NCBI RefSeq assembly: GCF_040907265.1 | Contig: NZ_JBFOHP010000002.1 | Span: 2,504,501 to 2,568,500, forward strand | Direction of reading: 5' to 3' | Source of the DNA: Streptomyces sclerotialus | GTDB lineage: Bacteria; Actinomycetota; Actinomycetes; Streptomycetales; Streptomycetaceae | Length of the DNA: 64,000 nucleotides | Shown: in pieces, positions 1 to 9,181 of the stretch | How positions within the stretch are numbered: the first letter of the stretch is position 1 | Layout of the letters: the number at the start of each line of letters is the position of its first letter | Notes under the pieces: generated by a model | Told to the model about the DNA's origin: nothing | The model's database searches: none | The model's input: only the letters and a program-made list of their open reading frames with translations | Translations under genes and position numbers: made by a program

Positions 1-479
1 CCCGCCTCCTCGGCGACCTCCACCACCCGGCGCGGCGTCAGGTCCAGGTTCACGCCCAGCTTCTCCAGGACGTCGGACGCGCCGCTGGCCGAGGACGCGG
101 CGCGGTTGCCGTGCTTGACGACCTTCGCGCCCGTGCCGGCGACCACGACCGAGGACATCGTGGAGATGTTGACGGTCTTGGCGCCGTCGCCGCCGGTCCC
201 GACGATGTCCACGCTGGGGCCCGGTACCTCGATGAGGTTGGCGTGCTCGTACATCGCGCGGACCAGTCCGGAGATCTCCGCGACGGTCTCGCCCTTGGCG
301 CGCAGGGCCACCGCGAAGCCGGCGATCTGCGCGTCGCTGGCCTCGCCGCGCATGATCCGGTCCATCGCCCACTCGGTGGAGTCGGCGGAGAGGTCACGGC
401 CTTCGAGGAGGGCGTTCAGCACGCCCGGCCAGGTGCGGGCCGCCACGCTGCCGCCGCCATCCGGGGTCACAACGTTCAT
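1..479 (-). CDS. trpD: Anthranilate phosphoribosyltransferase, partial (5' part of gene)
   Basis: TrpD transfers phosphoribose from PRPP to anthranilate, the second step of tryptophan synthesis, in the cytosol. About 159 N-terminal residues are present and the rest runs off the left edge. The helical N-terminal domain is followed by the glycine loop GTGGDG (residues 94-99), which binds PRPP, and KHGNRAASS (122-130), which contacts anthranilate and phosphate. ATG at 479 gives the usual TrpD N-terminus. The gene stands next to the cytochrome bc1 genes, the same neighbourhood as in Mycobacterium tuberculosis. A hairpin separates it from upstream qcrB, so it probably has its own promoter in 480-540. 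Confidence 0.96.
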   Translation of the reverse strand, partial: MNVVTPDGGGSVAARTWPGVLNALLEGRDLSADSTEWAMDRIMRGEASDAQIAGFAVALRAKGETVAEISGLVRAMYEHANLIEVPGPSVDIVGTGGDGAKTVNISTMSSVVVAGTGAKVVKHGNRAASSASGASDVLEKLGVNLDLTPRRVVEVAEEA

Positions 480-542
480 GGTCCACACTCCTGGTTCGTC
501 CCAACTGCTTCGGTCGAGCCTATCGGGCCCGGTGCAACGCCG

Positions 543-575
543 GAGGGCCCTGTCCGGTGCTCGGACAGGGCCCTC
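543..575 (-). terminator. Terminator hairpin after qcrB
   Basis: Perfect 14-bp inverted repeat (543-556 with 562-575) and a 5-nt loop, 64 bp past the qcrB stop and before the trpD start. There is no clear U tract, as is usual for Streptomyces hairpins. It probably ends the ctaE-qcrCAB transcript. Confidence 0.8.
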
Positions 576-638
576 TGGGTGGCGTTCTTTGCTACGTGCT
601 CGGGGTCGGCCCGGTGTGCAGACCTGGCCCCGTGGAGA

Positions 639-2279
639 TCAGTGGTGGCCGTGGCCGCTGGTGATCTCCTGGTACTCCTCCACCGTCGGCTTCGGAATGT
701 AGTTGTCCTCGCCGTAGTAGCTCTTGGAGAGCTTGGCGCGCAGCTTCTGCGAGCGCTTGATCTTGCGCTTGACGCCGTTCTCGTCGACCTCGGGGCCGAT
801 CTCGAGCGGCTTGGGCTGCTCGTGCTGGGTGAGGGCGTGCAGCTGCTCCTGGCTGAGCGGCTCGTGCACCTCGATGAACTCACCGTGCGGCAGCCGCTTG
901 ATGATGCCGGACTCGCGTCCGTGCAGCACCTTGTCGCGGTCGCGCCGCTGCAGACCCATGCAGATCCGCTTGGTGACGATGAAGCCGAGCACCGGGCCGA
1001 CGAAGAACGCGATCCGGACGAACCAGGTGATCGAGTTGATCGACAGGTGGAAGTGGGTGGCCCACAGGTCGTTGCCACCACCGACCAGCATCACCAGGTA
1101 CGCGATCAGCCAGGCCACACCGAAGCCGGTACGGGTCGGGGCGTTGCGCGGGCGGTCCAGCAGGTGGTGCTCACGCTTGTCGCCGGTGACCCAGGACTCG
1201 ATGAAGGGGTAGACCGCGATGGCCGCCAGGACCAGCGGGAAGATGATGATCGGGATCAGCACACCGAAGTTGACGGTGTAGTGACCGGCGATGGTCCACT
1301 CCCAGCCGGGCATGACACGGACGAGACCCTCGGCGAAGCCCATGTACCAGTCGGGCTGGGCGCCGGTGGACACCTGGTCCGGACGGTACGGACCGATGGC
1401 CCACACCGGGTTGATGGTGGCGATCGCGGCGATCACCGAGATCACACCGAAGACCAGGAAGAAGAAGCCTCCGGCCTTGGCCATGTAGACCGGCAGCAGC
1501 GGCATGCCGACCACGTTCTTCTCGGTCTTGCCGGCACCCGGGAACTGGGTGTGCTTGTGGTAGAAGACCAGGATCAGGTGCGCCACCAGCAGGCCGAGCA
1601 TGATGCCCGGCAGCAGCAGCACGTGGATCGAGAAGAACCGCGGAATGATGTCGTGGCCGGGGAACTCCCCGCCGAAGATGAACATCTGCAGGTACGAGCC
1701 GATCAGCGGCATCGCCAGGATGACACCCTCGATGAACCGGACACCGGTACCGGACAGCAGGTCGTCCGGGAGCGAGTAGCCGGTGAAGCCGGTGAACATG
1801 CCGAGCACCAGCAGCAGGAAGCCGAACAGCCAGTTGACCTCGCGCGGCTTGCGGAAGGCGCCGGTGAAGAACACCCGCATCATGTGGACCATCATGCCGG
1901 CGACGAACACCAGCGCGGCCCAGTGGTGGATCTGCCGGATCAGCAGGCCGCCGCGGACGTCGAAGCTGATGTCCAGCGTCGACTCGAAGGCCTGCGTCAT
2001 CCGGATGCCGTGCATGGGCACGTAGGAGCCGTGGTAGACGACCTCGGCCATGCTCGGGTGGAAGAACAGCGTCAGGTAGACGCCGGTCAGGATGATGATG
2101 ATGAAGCTGTAGAGGCAGATCTCACCCAGCATGAAGGACCAGTGGTCCGGGAAGATCTTGCGCATGTTGGACTTGGCGAGGCTGTAGATGCCCAGCCGGC
2201 CGTCCGCCCAGTCGGCGATCCGCTCGCCCCGCGGCGCCTGGCCGCGGCGCGCGTTGGTCGCGCTCGTCTCGTTACTCAT
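639..2279 (-). CDS. qcrB: Cytochrome bc1 complex cytochrome b subunit
   Basis: Membrane cytochrome b of the menaquinol:cytochrome c reductase, 546 aa. Heme ligands are visible as spaced histidine pairs: His118/His132 and His219/His234 in adjacent helices. The Qo-site loop carries PDWY in place of the classical PEWY. The protein has the long hydrophilic C-terminal tail typical of actinobacterial QcrB and ends in His-Gly-His-His. ATG at 2279 overlaps the qcrA stop by 4 bp (ATGA), so translation is coupled. It is the last gene of the ctaE-qcrC-qcrA-qcrB unit; the protein works in a bc1-aa3 supercomplex with the Cta subunits encoded further right. Confidence 0.97.
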   Translation of the reverse strand: MSNETSATNARRGQAPRGERIADWADGRLGIYSLAKSNMRKIFPDHWSFMLGEICLYSFIIIILTGVYLTLFFHPSMAEVVYHGSYVPMHGIRMTQAFESTLDISFDVRGGLLIRQIHHWAALVFVAGMMVHMMRVFFTGAFRKPREVNWLFGFLLLVLGMFTGFTGYSLPDDLLSGTGVRFIEGVILAMPLIGSYLQMFIFGGEFPGHDIIPRFFSIHVLLLPGIMLGLLVAHLILVFYHKHTQFPGAGKTEKNVVGMPLLPVYMAKAGGFFFLVFGVISVIAAIATINPVWAIGPYRPDQVSTGAQPDWYMGFAEGLVRVMPGWEWTIAGHYTVNFGVLIPIIIFPLVLAAIAVYPFIESWVTGDKREHHLLDRPRNAPTRTGFGVAWLIAYLVMLVGGGNDLWATHFHLSINSITWFVRIAFFVGPVLGFIVTKRICMGLQRRDRDKVLHGRESGIIKRLPHGEFIEVHEPLSQEQLHALTQHEQPKPLEIGPEVDENGVKRKIKRSQKLRAKLSKSYYGEDNYIPKPTVEEYQEITSGHGHH

Positions 2280-3337
2280 CCGCGCTCCCAGAAGCTCGGG
2301 CCGACGGGCTCCGCGAAGTCGCTGACGGCTTCGAGGTAGCCGTCCTTCACCGTGATGTTCAGCTGCGGCAGGGCGTGGCCGGCCGGACCGAAGATCACGC
2401 GGCCACCGTCGGAAAGGTCGAAGGTGGACTGGTGGCAGGGGCAGAGCACGTGGTGCGTCTGCTGCTCGTACAGGGAGATCGGGCAACCGACGTGGGTGCA
2501 GATCTTCGAGTACGCCACGATGCCCTCGTGCGACCACTCAAGTTCCTGCTTGTCCTTGATGTTCTGCGGCTGGATCCGCACGAGCATCAGGGCGTCCTTG
2601 GCGATCTTCTGGTTGAACTCGTGGTCGTCCTCCTCCAGGCCCTCGGGCTTGGCGAAGGTCAGCGAGCCGACCGCGATGTCCTCAGGACGCAGCGGGAGGT
2701 TGGTGGACTGGTTGACCAGGCGGACGCCCTTCTTCCAGCCCGTGGTGCGGAGCTTCTTCTCCGGCAGCGGGCCCAGGTCGCGCAGCAGCACCACACCGGA
2801 CAGCGGCACCAGGGCCAGCGCGCCGAACATGGTGTTGCGGATCAGCTTGCGGCGGCCCATGCCGGACTCCGCGGCGCCTTCCCGGAAGTCGGCCATGACC
2901 TTGGCCTTGACCTCGGGCTCGGCCTCGATCGGGTGCCGCTCCTGGGCGACCTCCACGTCCGACATCAGCGTGCGGGCCCAGTGGACCGCGCCGGCGCCGA
3001 TGCAGAACAGCGCCACGCCGAGCGTCAGGCCCAGCGCGAAGTTCAGCGCGCTGATGTGGCCGAGCGGCCAGACGTAGATGATCTTGTCGATCGGGAAGAT
3101 CACGTACGAGGCGATGAAGCCGATCGTCGCGAGCATCGACACCGTGAAGAGCAGCGCCACGGTGCGCTCGGAGCGCTTGGCCGCCCTTTCGTCGATGTCC
3201 TGGATGCGGTGCTCGTGGGGCGGCAGCCCCGGGTCGGCGAAGGGGTTGTCCTTCGTCGCCACGGCACCGTGAGCGTCGTCCCGCCCACTGGGAAGGTTCT
3301 CTTCTGGCACGTCTGCGTGTCGTCCAGTCTCACTCAT
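2276..3337 (-). CDS. qcrA: Cytochrome bc1 complex Rieske iron-sulfur subunit
   Basis: Rieske protein of 353 aa that carries electrons from menaquinol towards cytochrome c1. Three hydrophobic segments (about 61-81, 93-118, 165-187) give the actinobacterial three-helix form rather than the single anchor of mitochondria. Ser-Gly-Met-Gly-Arg-Arg-Lys before the third helix resembles the Tat-type signal known in this family. The 2Fe-2S ligands are Cys280 and His282 in CTHVGC and Cys299 and His302 in CPCH; Cys285 and Cys301 form the usual disulfide. Start and stop both overlap neighbouring genes by 4 bp, so the subunits are translated as a coupled set. Confidence 0.97.
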   Translation of the reverse strand: MSETGRHADVPEENLPSGRDDAHGAVATKDNPFADPGLPPHEHRIQDIDERAAKRSERTVALLFTVSMLATIGFIASYVIFPIDKIIYVWPLGHISALNFALGLTLGVALFCIGAGAVHWARTLMSDVEVAQERHPIEAEPEVKAKVMADFREGAAESGMGRRKLIRNTMFGALALVPLSGVVLLRDLGPLPEKKLRTTGWKKGVRLVNQSTNLPLRPEDIAVGSLTFAKPEGLEEDDHEFNQKIAKDALMLVRIQPQNIKDKQELEWSHEGIVAYSKICTHVGCPISLYEQQTHHVLCPCHQSTFDLSDGGRVIFGPAGHALPQLNITVKDGYLEAVSDFAEPVGPSFWERG

Positions 3338-4143
3338 GACTTCTTGGCCTTCGTAGTCCGGGCTGCGACCCAGATGGCGACCGCGACCAGCGCGCCCAGG
3401 CCGAAGATGTAACCGAAGAGGCCCTCACTGACCGGGCCGAGACCACCGAGGTCCATGCCGCCAGGGCTCGCGGTCTTGTCGCCGTTGACCTCACCGAGGT
3501 ACGCGACGATGTCCTTCTTGTTGGCCTTGGAGAGGGAGCCGTCACCGAACGAAGGCATGTTCTGCGGGCCGGTCTCCATGGCCTCGTAGATGTGCTTCGG
3601 GTCGACCCCGTCGAGCGACGGTGCGAACTTGCCGTTGGTCAGGGCGCCGCCCTTACCGGTGAAGTTGTGGCACTGGGCACAGTTGGTACGGAAGAGCTCA
3701 CCGCCCTTGCCGATGTCGGCCCCGTCCTTGCTGTAGTCGCTCTTGCTGGGCACGGACGGACCGGCGCCGAGCGACGCGACGTACGCCGCCAGCTGGTCGA
3801 TCTCGGCCTGGCTGTAGATGTTCTTCTTCCGCGGCACCTGAGCGCCCGGCTGCTGCGCCGGCATACGGCCGGTGCCGACCTGGAAGTCGACGGCGGCAGC
3901 GCCCACGCCGACCAGGCTCGGGCCGTCGGAGGTGCCCTGACCGCCGGTGCCGTGGCAGCTGGCGCAGCCCACGGCGAAGAGCTTCTTGCCCTCCTTGATG
4001 GCAAGAGACTGGGCGGTGTCATCGGCCTGAGCCTTGTCCGCCGGCGCGAACGCGGCGTACAGCCCCCCAGTGACCGCCAGCGCGAAGAGTAGGACGACGA
4101 GCGCCGCCAGCGGATGGCGCCGTCGTGCGGAGAGCTTTTTCAC
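3334..4143 (-). CDS. qcrC: Diheme cytochrome c subunit of bc1 complex
   Basis: QcrC, 269 aa. It replaces both cytochrome c1 and soluble cytochrome c in actinobacteria and passes electrons directly to the aa3 oxidase. An N-terminal membrane segment (about 12-32) is followed by two c-heme sites, CASCH (60-64) and CAQCH (155-159); Met94 and Met196 in MPA/MPS contexts are plausible distal ligands. A second hydrophobic helix near residues 241-260 anchors the C-terminus. ATG at 4143 is the only good start. An 85-bp gap with a small hairpin separates it from ctaE upstream. Confidence 0.97.
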   Translation of the reverse strand: MKKLSARRRHPLAALVVLLFALAVTGGLYAAFAPADKAQADDTAQSLAIKEGKKLFAVGCASCHGTGGQGTSDGPSLVGVGAAAVDFQVGTGRMPAQQPGAQVPRKKNIYSQAEIDQLAAYVASLGAGPSVPSKSDYSKDGADIGKGGELFRTNCAQCHNFTGKGGALTNGKFAPSLDGVDPKHIYEAMETGPQNMPSFGDGSLSKANKKDIVAYLGEVNGDKTASPGGMDLGGLGPVSEGLFGYIFGLGALVAVAIWVAARTTKAKKS

Positions 4144-4207
4144 GGATTACCCCGGTGTCAGGATCTTCTGCGTCGATGCTTCTGGTCTGTGTCTGTCTGA
4201 ACTGCGG

Positions 4208-4225
4208 GTCCGGTCGGGACCGGAC
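4208..4225 (-). other. Small hairpin between ctaE and qcrC
   Basis: An 8-bp perfect inverted repeat with a 2-nt centre, 3 nt beyond the ctaE stop in the 85-bp ctaE-qcrC gap. It could be a weak or partial terminator, or a processing site that sets the ratio of oxidase to bc1 transcripts. Confidence 0.35.
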
Positions 4226-4228
4226 TAC

Positions 4229-4849
4229 CTACTTGATCAGGTAGATCGTGGCGAAGAGGCCGATCCAGACGACATCGACGAAGTGCCAGTAGTAGGACAC
4301 GACGATGGCCGCGGTGGCCTGTTCGTGGGTGAACCTCTTGGCCGCGTACGTCCTGCCCAGGACCAGCAGGAAGGCGATCAGACCGCCTGTCACGTGCAGT
4401 CCGTGGAAGCCGGTGGTCAGGTAGAACACCGAGCCGTACGGGCCGGACGAGAGCGAGAGCCCCTCGTGCTTGACCAGCTCCGTGTACTCGTAGACCTGAC
4501 CGCCGATGAAGATCGCACCCATGATGAAGGTGACCACGAACCAGGCCCGGAGCTTCTTGACATCGCCGCGCTCGGCCGCAAAAACACCGAGCTGGCACGT
4601 CAGGGAGCTGAGCACCAGGATCGTGGTGTTCGTCGCGGAGAACGGAAGATTCAGCGCATCGGCGGATTCCTTCCAGTAATCAGCTCCGGTCACCGATCGG
4701 AGGGTGAAGTACATCGCGAAGAGGGCCGCGAAGAACATCAGCTCGGAACTCAGCCAGATGATGGTTCCGACGCTGGTGAGGTTCGGCCGATTGACCGACG
4801 GGTGCGCGTGCCCGGTTTCTACTGCTGTTGCTGTCGCCACGACCGACAT
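4229..4849 (-). CDS. ctaE: Cytochrome c oxidase subunit III
   Basis: Subunit III of the aa3-type cytochrome c oxidase, 206 aa, membrane-embedded; it stabilises the catalytic subunit and its proton uptake. Several hydrophobic helices are clear, with the family features WLSSELMFF near the N-terminus and [10 protein letters not shown] near the C-terminus. ATG at 4849 gives the expected length. It is first in the unit ctaE-qcrC-qcrA-qcrB, an arrangement shared with mycobacteria, while the other oxidase subunits are 2.2 kb to the right. The start codon lies inside a perfect 9-bp inverted repeat. Confidence 0.96.
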   Translation of the reverse strand: MSVVATATAVETGHAHPSVNRPNLTSVGTIIWLSSELMFFAALFAMYFTLRSVTGADYWKESADALNLPFSATNTTILVLSSLTCQLGVFAAERGDVKKLRAWFVVTFIMGAIFIGGQVYEYTELVKHEGLSLSSGPYGSVFYLTTGFHGLHVTGGLIAFLLVLGRTYAAKRFTHEQATAAIVVSYYWHFVDVVWIGLFATIYLIK

Positions 4850-4859
4850 TATGTCGGTC
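4841..4859. promoter_or_regulatory. Perfect inverted repeat over the ctaE start codon
   Basis: GACCGACAT, one base, then ATGTCGGTC: 9-bp perfect arms spanning the ctaE ATG (4849-4847). It could be a protein operator or an mRNA hairpin hiding the start. The regulator is unknown. Confidence 0.4.
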
Positions 4860-5136
4860 GCTTATCTTGCGCTCACTCCGGGGGGTGCCGTTCGGTGTGT
4901 CAAGGGGGTGTGCCCTGGCCATACGGTCCAGCGCGGGGGTCCCCCGAAGGGGGGAAGCAGACGTTCCGCGCCCCCCTGACGCCCCCGCTCCGACCAGTCC
5001 TGACGGGCCGTCGGGCAGATCTTCGTCCGGTACGGACCCTCCTGCGCGGGCCCTTCCGGGCAGTAGCATCCGCTGAACGGGAACCGGCCCCCGAGGTGCT
5101 CCCGTGAACGGTGCTCCCCAAAAGCGTGGAGGAACG

Positions 5137-5538
5137 ATGCAGGCGACTGCCACGGTGCTGGTCTACAGCGACGACTCGGGCACCCGCGAGCAGGTACGCC
5201 TCGCGGCCGGCCGGCGCCCCGCCGCCGACGTGCCGCAGGTGGAGATTGTGGAGTGCGCGACACTCCCGGCCGTCCTCGCGGCCCTGGAGCAGGGCGGCAT
5301 CGACGCCTGCGTCCTGGACGGCGAGACCGCGCCGGCCGGTGGCATGGGCGTGTGCCGGCAGATCAAGGACGAGATCTTCCACTGCCCGCCGGTGCTGCTG
5401 CTGATCGGCCGCCCCCAGGACTCCTGGCTGGCGACCTGGAGCCGGGCCGACGCCGCGGTGACCCATCCGGTCGACCCGGTGGCGTTCGCCGACGCGCTGG
5501 CGGGGCTGCTGCGCCGCCGCCTGCTCACAGAGGCCTGA
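5137..5538 (+). CDS. Receiver-like protein, atypical
   Basis: 133-aa single-domain protein resembling a response-regulator receiver fold. Asp12-Asp13 follow the first strand (TVLVYSDD) and Asp61 sits at the phosphoacceptor position (CVLDGETAP), followed by a CheY-like stretch GMGVCRQIKDE. The conserved lysine near the C-terminus is replaced by His in a T-H-P context, so normal phosphorylation signalling is doubtful. There is no output domain. ATG at 5137 is chosen because GGAGGA ends 3 bp upstream; an in-frame ATG/GTG further left has no such site. It is divergent from ctaE and convergent with the L,D-transpeptidase gene. Function not known. Confidence 0.75.
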   Translation: MQATATVLVYSDDSGTREQVRLAAGRRPAADVPQVEIVECATLPAVLAALEQGGIDACVLDGETAPAGGMGVCRQIKDEIFHCPPVLLLIGRPQDSWLATWSRADAAVTHPVDPVAFADALAGLLRRRLLTEA

Positions 5539-5582
5539 GAGCGGGTGCCATAGCCCCGGCTCCGACACCGGCACGCAGACGT

Positions 5583-5624
5583 ACAGCGCCTCGCCCGGAC
5601 CCCGATGTCCGGACGAGGCGCTGT
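5583..5624. terminator. Bidirectional terminator between convergent genes
   Basis: Inverted repeat with 11-bp outer arms (5583-5593 and 5614-5624) and an inner extension, placed between the stops of the receiver-like gene and the L,D-transpeptidase. Confidence 0.75.
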
Positions 5625-5664
5625 GTGCCGTTCTGCGGCCCTCGCGTGTCTTTCTGCGGCCCGC

Positions 5665-6939
5665 TCAGACCTGCGGGCGCAGCCGGGCCGCTGCGGCGGG
5701 CCCGGAGGCCTTCTCGCCGCTCCCCGCGCCGCTCAGCCGGCCGCCGAGAGCGCTGCCGGCGCGCCACTTGTCCCACGGCATGTTCCAGTCGCCGAACCCG
5801 TTGTCGAACGGAGTCATGGCGTCACCCTTGCTGTTGACCACCTCGACCAGGTCGCCGACGCGTACGTGGCCGAAGAACCAGCGGGCGTCGGCGGTGGACA
5901 TGCCGGTGCAGCCGTGGCTGACGTTGGCGGCGCCCTGCGAACCCACGGACCAGGGCGCGGCGTGGACGTACTCGCCGCTCCAGGTCACCCGGGTGGCCCA
6001 GTGGACCGGCAGGTTGTAGGACTCCGAACTGCCGCGCGCAATGCCCACGGTGTTGCTGTTCATCCGGACGAAGGCCTCCTTGCCCAGCACGACCTTGATG
6101 CCGTTGCGGGTGTCGAAGCCGGGTTTGCCGGTGGTGACGGGCAGGGTCTTGATCACCTTGCCGTTGCGCCGGACGGTCATCCGGTGCGCGGCGGCGTCGG
6201 TGAGCGCCTCGACCCGGTCGCCGGTGCGGATCCGCACCGGCTTCGCGGGCCCGCCGTACAGGCCCTTGGCGACCTTCAGGCCCTGGAGGTTGCTGTACGC
6301 CTCGACGGTGGCGTGCGTGGGCCAGTACGTGCGCGGGCGGTAGTGCAGCGTCCTGTCGTCCGCCCAGTGCCAGGAACCCACCACGCGCGGGTTGCTGTCG
6401 ACCTTCAGGGCGCCTTCCACGAGGGCCTTGGCGCGCGCGCCGCGCACCGGGCGGCTGAGCTCGGCGGTGAGCGGCTGGCCGACGCCGTACGTGCCGCTGT
6501 CGGGTCCGAAGGTGACCCGCAGCCGCCGGTCGCCGTTGCCCTCGGTCTCCACATGGAGGACCTTGCGGCCCGGTGCGCCGTCGCTGTCCTCGGTGCTCAC
6601 CCGCACGGTGTAGCGGGTGCCGGCGGCGAGCGGCACGGTGCTGCGCCAGCGCGTGCCGTCGGCGGTCAGCCGGCCGCGGACGTAGCGTCCGGCGGCGTCC
6701 GTCGCGGTGACGTCGGTGATCCGCGCCTCGTCGCCCTTGGTGGTGACTTCCAGCGGTGCGTCGGGATCGGCCTTCTGCTCGCCCGCCGGGGCGTTGGCCG
6801 CGATCTGGCCGGCCGCGTCGTAGGGCTGGGCGGCGAGCGGATCCGACGACGCCCCGCCGCACCCGGTGGCCCCCGCCGCCAGCGGCAGCAGCAGGAGCGC
6901 CGAGCTGAGCACCGTCCGGGATCGTGGCATATGGCTCAT
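5665..6939 (-). CDS. Lipoprotein L,D-transpeptidase
   Basis: Predicted 424-aa cell-wall enzyme that makes 3-3 peptidoglycan cross-links outside the membrane. The N-terminus is a lipoprotein signal with a hydrophobic run and a lipobox ending in AATGC-like residues (Cys at 27). Two Ig-like regions follow, then a YkuD domain whose active-site motif is SHGCTGM with the upstream His in YVHAAPW. The catalytic Cys and both His positions are intact. It matches LdtMt2-type proteins in layout. The ATG at 6939 and another at 6930 are both possible; neither has a strong ribosome site. It sits between the two oxidase gene groups but is not part of either unit. Confidence 0.9.
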   Translation of the reverse strand: MSHMPRSRTVLSSALLLLPLAAGATGCGGASSDPLAAQPYDAAGQIAANAPAGEQKADPDAPLEVTTKGDEARITDVTATDAAGRYVRGRLTADGTRWRSTVPLAAGTRYTVRVSTEDSDGAPGRKVLHVETEGNGDRRLRVTFGPDSGTYGVGQPLTAELSRPVRGARAKALVEGALKVDSNPRVVGSWHWADDRTLHYRPRTYWPTHATVEAYSNLQGLKVAKGLYGGPAKPVRIRTGDRVEALTDAAAHRMTVRRNGKVIKTLPVTTGKPGFDTRNGIKVVLGKEAFVRMNSNTVGIARGSSESYNLPVHWATRVTWSGEYVHAAPWSVGSQGAANVSHGCTGMSTADARWFFGHVRVGDLVEVVNSKGDAMTPFDNGFGDWNMPWDKWRAGSALGGRLSGAGSGEKASGPAAAARLRPQV

Positions 6940-6992
6940 GGACACAAAGTAGGAAGAGCCACGCCGGTGCGGCGCGTTGAAGGACTGCAAAT

Positions 6993-7034
6993 GGGTCGGG
7001 CCCGGTCACTCCGTGGAGTGACCGGGCCCGACCC
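6993..7034 (-). terminator. Strong terminator after ctaF
   Basis: Perfect 20-bp stem (6993-7012 with 7015-7034) and a 2-nt centre, 19 bp beyond the ctaF stop. It ends the ctaC-ctaD-ctaF transcript and shields the transpeptidase gene. Confidence 0.85.
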
Positions 7035-7052
7035 GTCCGTTCGATGCCGCGC

Positions 7053-7451
7053 TTACTGCGTGCGGTTCTCGCCCCGGTAGTACTCGAACACCCAGCCGAA
7101 CAGGCCGACGAGGATGATCGGAGCGGAGAAGTACAGCAGCCACCAGCCGAAGACGACGCCCAGGAAGGCGAACGCACCGCCGATGCCCAGCGAGAGCGGC
7201 TGCCAGCTGTGCGGGCTGAAGAAGCCCACCTCACCGGCGTCGTCCGCGACGTCCGCGTCCTTGCGGTCCTGCGCACCCGCGTCCACCCGCCGGGCCGTGA
7301 AGGCCAGGTAGTAGCCGATCATGATGCAGAGACCGAACGCCAGGAACAGCGCGGTGGTGCCCGCCGGCTCCTTCGACCAGACGCCGTAGACGATCGCCAT
7401 GGCGAGGACGAAGACGGAGAGCCAGATGAACATCTTGCCCTGGATCTTCAC
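7053..7451 (-). CDS. ctaF: Cytochrome c oxidase polypeptide 4
   Basis: Small actinobacterial subunit IV of the aa3 oxidase, 132 aa. Four hydrophobic segments are visible: the N-terminal one starts [13 protein letters not shown], a second spans [18 protein letters not shown], and two lie near the C-terminus. The subunit is specific to actinobacteria and belongs to the supercomplex. The start overlaps the ctaD stop by 4 bp (ATGA), so it is co-translated with ctaD. It is the last gene of ctaC-ctaD-ctaF. Confidence 0.95.
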   Translation of the reverse strand: MKIQGKMFIWLSVFVLAMAIVYGVWSKEPAGTTALFLAFGLCIMIGYYLAFTARRVDAGAQDRKDADVADDAGEVGFFSPHSWQPLSLGIGGAFAFLGVVFGWWLLYFSAPIILVGLFGWVFEYYRGENRTQ

Positions 7452-9181
7452 TTGCCGGCCTCCTTCGTGCCGCCCATGAGCGCCGTGTCCTTCTGACCGT
7501 CGTTCTCGAGCGCGTCGAGCGCGGCGATCTCAGGGTGGTGCAGGTCGAACGCCGGGGATTCCGAGCGGATACGCGGCAGCGTGAGGAAGTTGTGCCGCGG
7601 CGGCGGGCAGGAGGTCGCCCACTCCAGCGAGCGGCCGTAGCCCCACGGGTCGTCGACCTCGATCTTCTTGCCGTACTTCGCCGTCTTCCAGACGTTGTAC
7701 ATGAACGGCAGCATCGACAGGCCCAGCAGGAAGGAGCTGATCGTCGAGATCGTGTTCAGGGCGGTGAAGCCGTCGGCCGCCAGGTAGTCGGCGTAACGGC
7801 GCGGCATGCCCTCGGCGCCCAGCCAGTGCTGGACCAGGAAGGTGCCGTGGAAGCCGATGAACAGCGTCCAGAACGTGATCTTGCCGAGCCGCTCGTCCAG
7901 CATCTTGCCGGTGAACTTCGGCCACCAGAAGTGGAAGCCGGCGAACATCGCGAAGACGACCGTACCGAAGACGACGTAGTGGAAGTGCGCCACGACGAAG
8001 TACGAGTCGGAGATGTGGAAGTCCAGCGGCGGCGAGGCCAGGATGACGCCGGTCAGACCACCGAAGGTGAAGGTGATCAGGAAGCCGACCGCCCAGAGCA
8101 TCGGGGTCTCGAAGGACAGCGAGCCCTTCCACATCGTGCCGATCCAGTTGAAGAACTTCACACCGGTCGGAACCGCGATGAGGAACGTCATGAAGGAGAA
8201 GAACGGCAGCAGTACGCCGCCCGTGACGTACATGTGGTGCGCCCACACGGTCACCGACAGACCCGCGATCGAAATCGTCGCCGCGATCAGGCCGATGTAA
8301 CCGAACATCGGCTTCCGCGAGAAGACCGGAATGACCTCGGAAATGATGCCGAAGAACGGCAGCGCGATGATGTACACCTCTGGGTGTCCGAAGAACCAGA
8401 AGAGGTGCTGCCAGAGCAATGCGCCACCATTTGCCGCATCGAACACATGCGCACCGAACTTACGGTCCGCCTCCAGGGCGAACAGCGCGGCGGCCAGCAC
8501 CGGGAAGGCCAGCAGGACCAGCACACCGGTCAGCAGGACGTTCCACGTGAAGATCGGCATGCGGAACATCGTCATGCCGGGCGCGCGCATGCAGATGATC
8601 GTGGTGATGAAGTTGACCGAGCCGAGGATCGTGCCGAAGCCGGAGAAGGCCAGACCCATGATCCACATGTCGGCGCCGACACCCGGCGAACGGACCGCGT
8701 CCGACAGCGGGGAGTAGGCGAACCAGCCGAAGTCGGCCGCACCCTGCGGGGTGAGGAAGCCGGCCACCGCGATCAGCGAGCCGAAGAGGTACAGCCAGTA
8801 CGCGAACATGTTCAGCCGCGGGAACGCCACGTCGGGCGCGCCGATCTGCAGCGGCATGATCCAGTTCGCGAACCCGGAGAACAGCGGCGTCGCGAACATC
8901 AGCAGCATGATCGTGCCGTGCATCGTGAACGCCTGGTTGAACTGCTCGTTCGACATGATCTGCGTGCCGGGACGAGCCAGCTCGGCGCGCATGAAGAGCG
9001 CCATCAGGCCGCCGATGCAGAAGAAGGCGAACGACGTCACCAGATAGAGCGTGCCGATCGTCTTGTGGTCGGTGGTCGTCAGCCACTTCACCACGACGTT
9101 GCCGGGTTGCTTCCTGCGTACGGGTGGTGCTGCCGAGGCCGATGCGGCGGCGGCACCCTGAGGTTCGTTGAGGATGCTCAC
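7448..9181 (-). CDS. ctaD: Cytochrome c oxidase subunit I
   Basis: Catalytic heme-copper subunit, 577 aa, twelve membrane helices; reduces O2 to water and pumps protons. Visible signatures are TMHGTIML (low-spin heme His88), [10 protein letters not shown] with the CuB His and the cross-linked Tyr, the AHHMYVTG pair of CuB ligands, and VVAHFHYV near helix X with both heme ligands. It carries an Ala-rich N-terminal extension (about 8-20) of the type seen in streptomycetes. Start and stop overlap ctaC and ctaF by 4 bp. It is the core of the terminal oxidase fed by QcrC. Confidence 0.98.
   Translation of the reverse strand: MSILNEPQGAAAASASAAPPVRRKQPGNVVVKWLTTTDHKTIGTLYLVTSFAFFCIGGLMALFMRAELARPGTQIMSNEQFNQAFTMHGTIMLLMFATPLFSGFANWIMPLQIGAPDVAFPRLNMFAYWLYLFGSLIAVAGFLTPQGAADFGWFAYSPLSDAVRSPGVGADMWIMGLAFSGFGTILGSVNFITTIICMRAPGMTMFRMPIFTWNVLLTGVLVLLAFPVLAAALFALEADRKFGAHVFDAANGGALLWQHLFWFFGHPEVYIIALPFFGIISEVIPVFSRKPMFGYIGLIAATISIAGLSVTVWAHHMYVTGGVLLPFFSFMTFLIAVPTGVKFFNWIGTMWKGSLSFETPMLWAVGFLITFTFGGLTGVILASPPLDFHISDSYFVVAHFHYVVFGTVVFAMFAGFHFWWPKFTGKMLDERLGKITFWTLFIGFHGTFLVQHWLGAEGMPRRYADYLAADGFTALNTISTISSFLLGLSMLPFMYNVWKTAKYGKKIEVDDPWGYGRSLEWATSCPPPRHNFLTLPRIRSESPAFDLHHPEIAALDALENDGQKDTALMGGTKEAGK

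Noticed and set aside
111..2339. A 742-codon plus-strand frame opposite trpD and qcrB
   Set aside because: Antisense shadow; no ribosome site or domain, and qcrB and trpD are certain.
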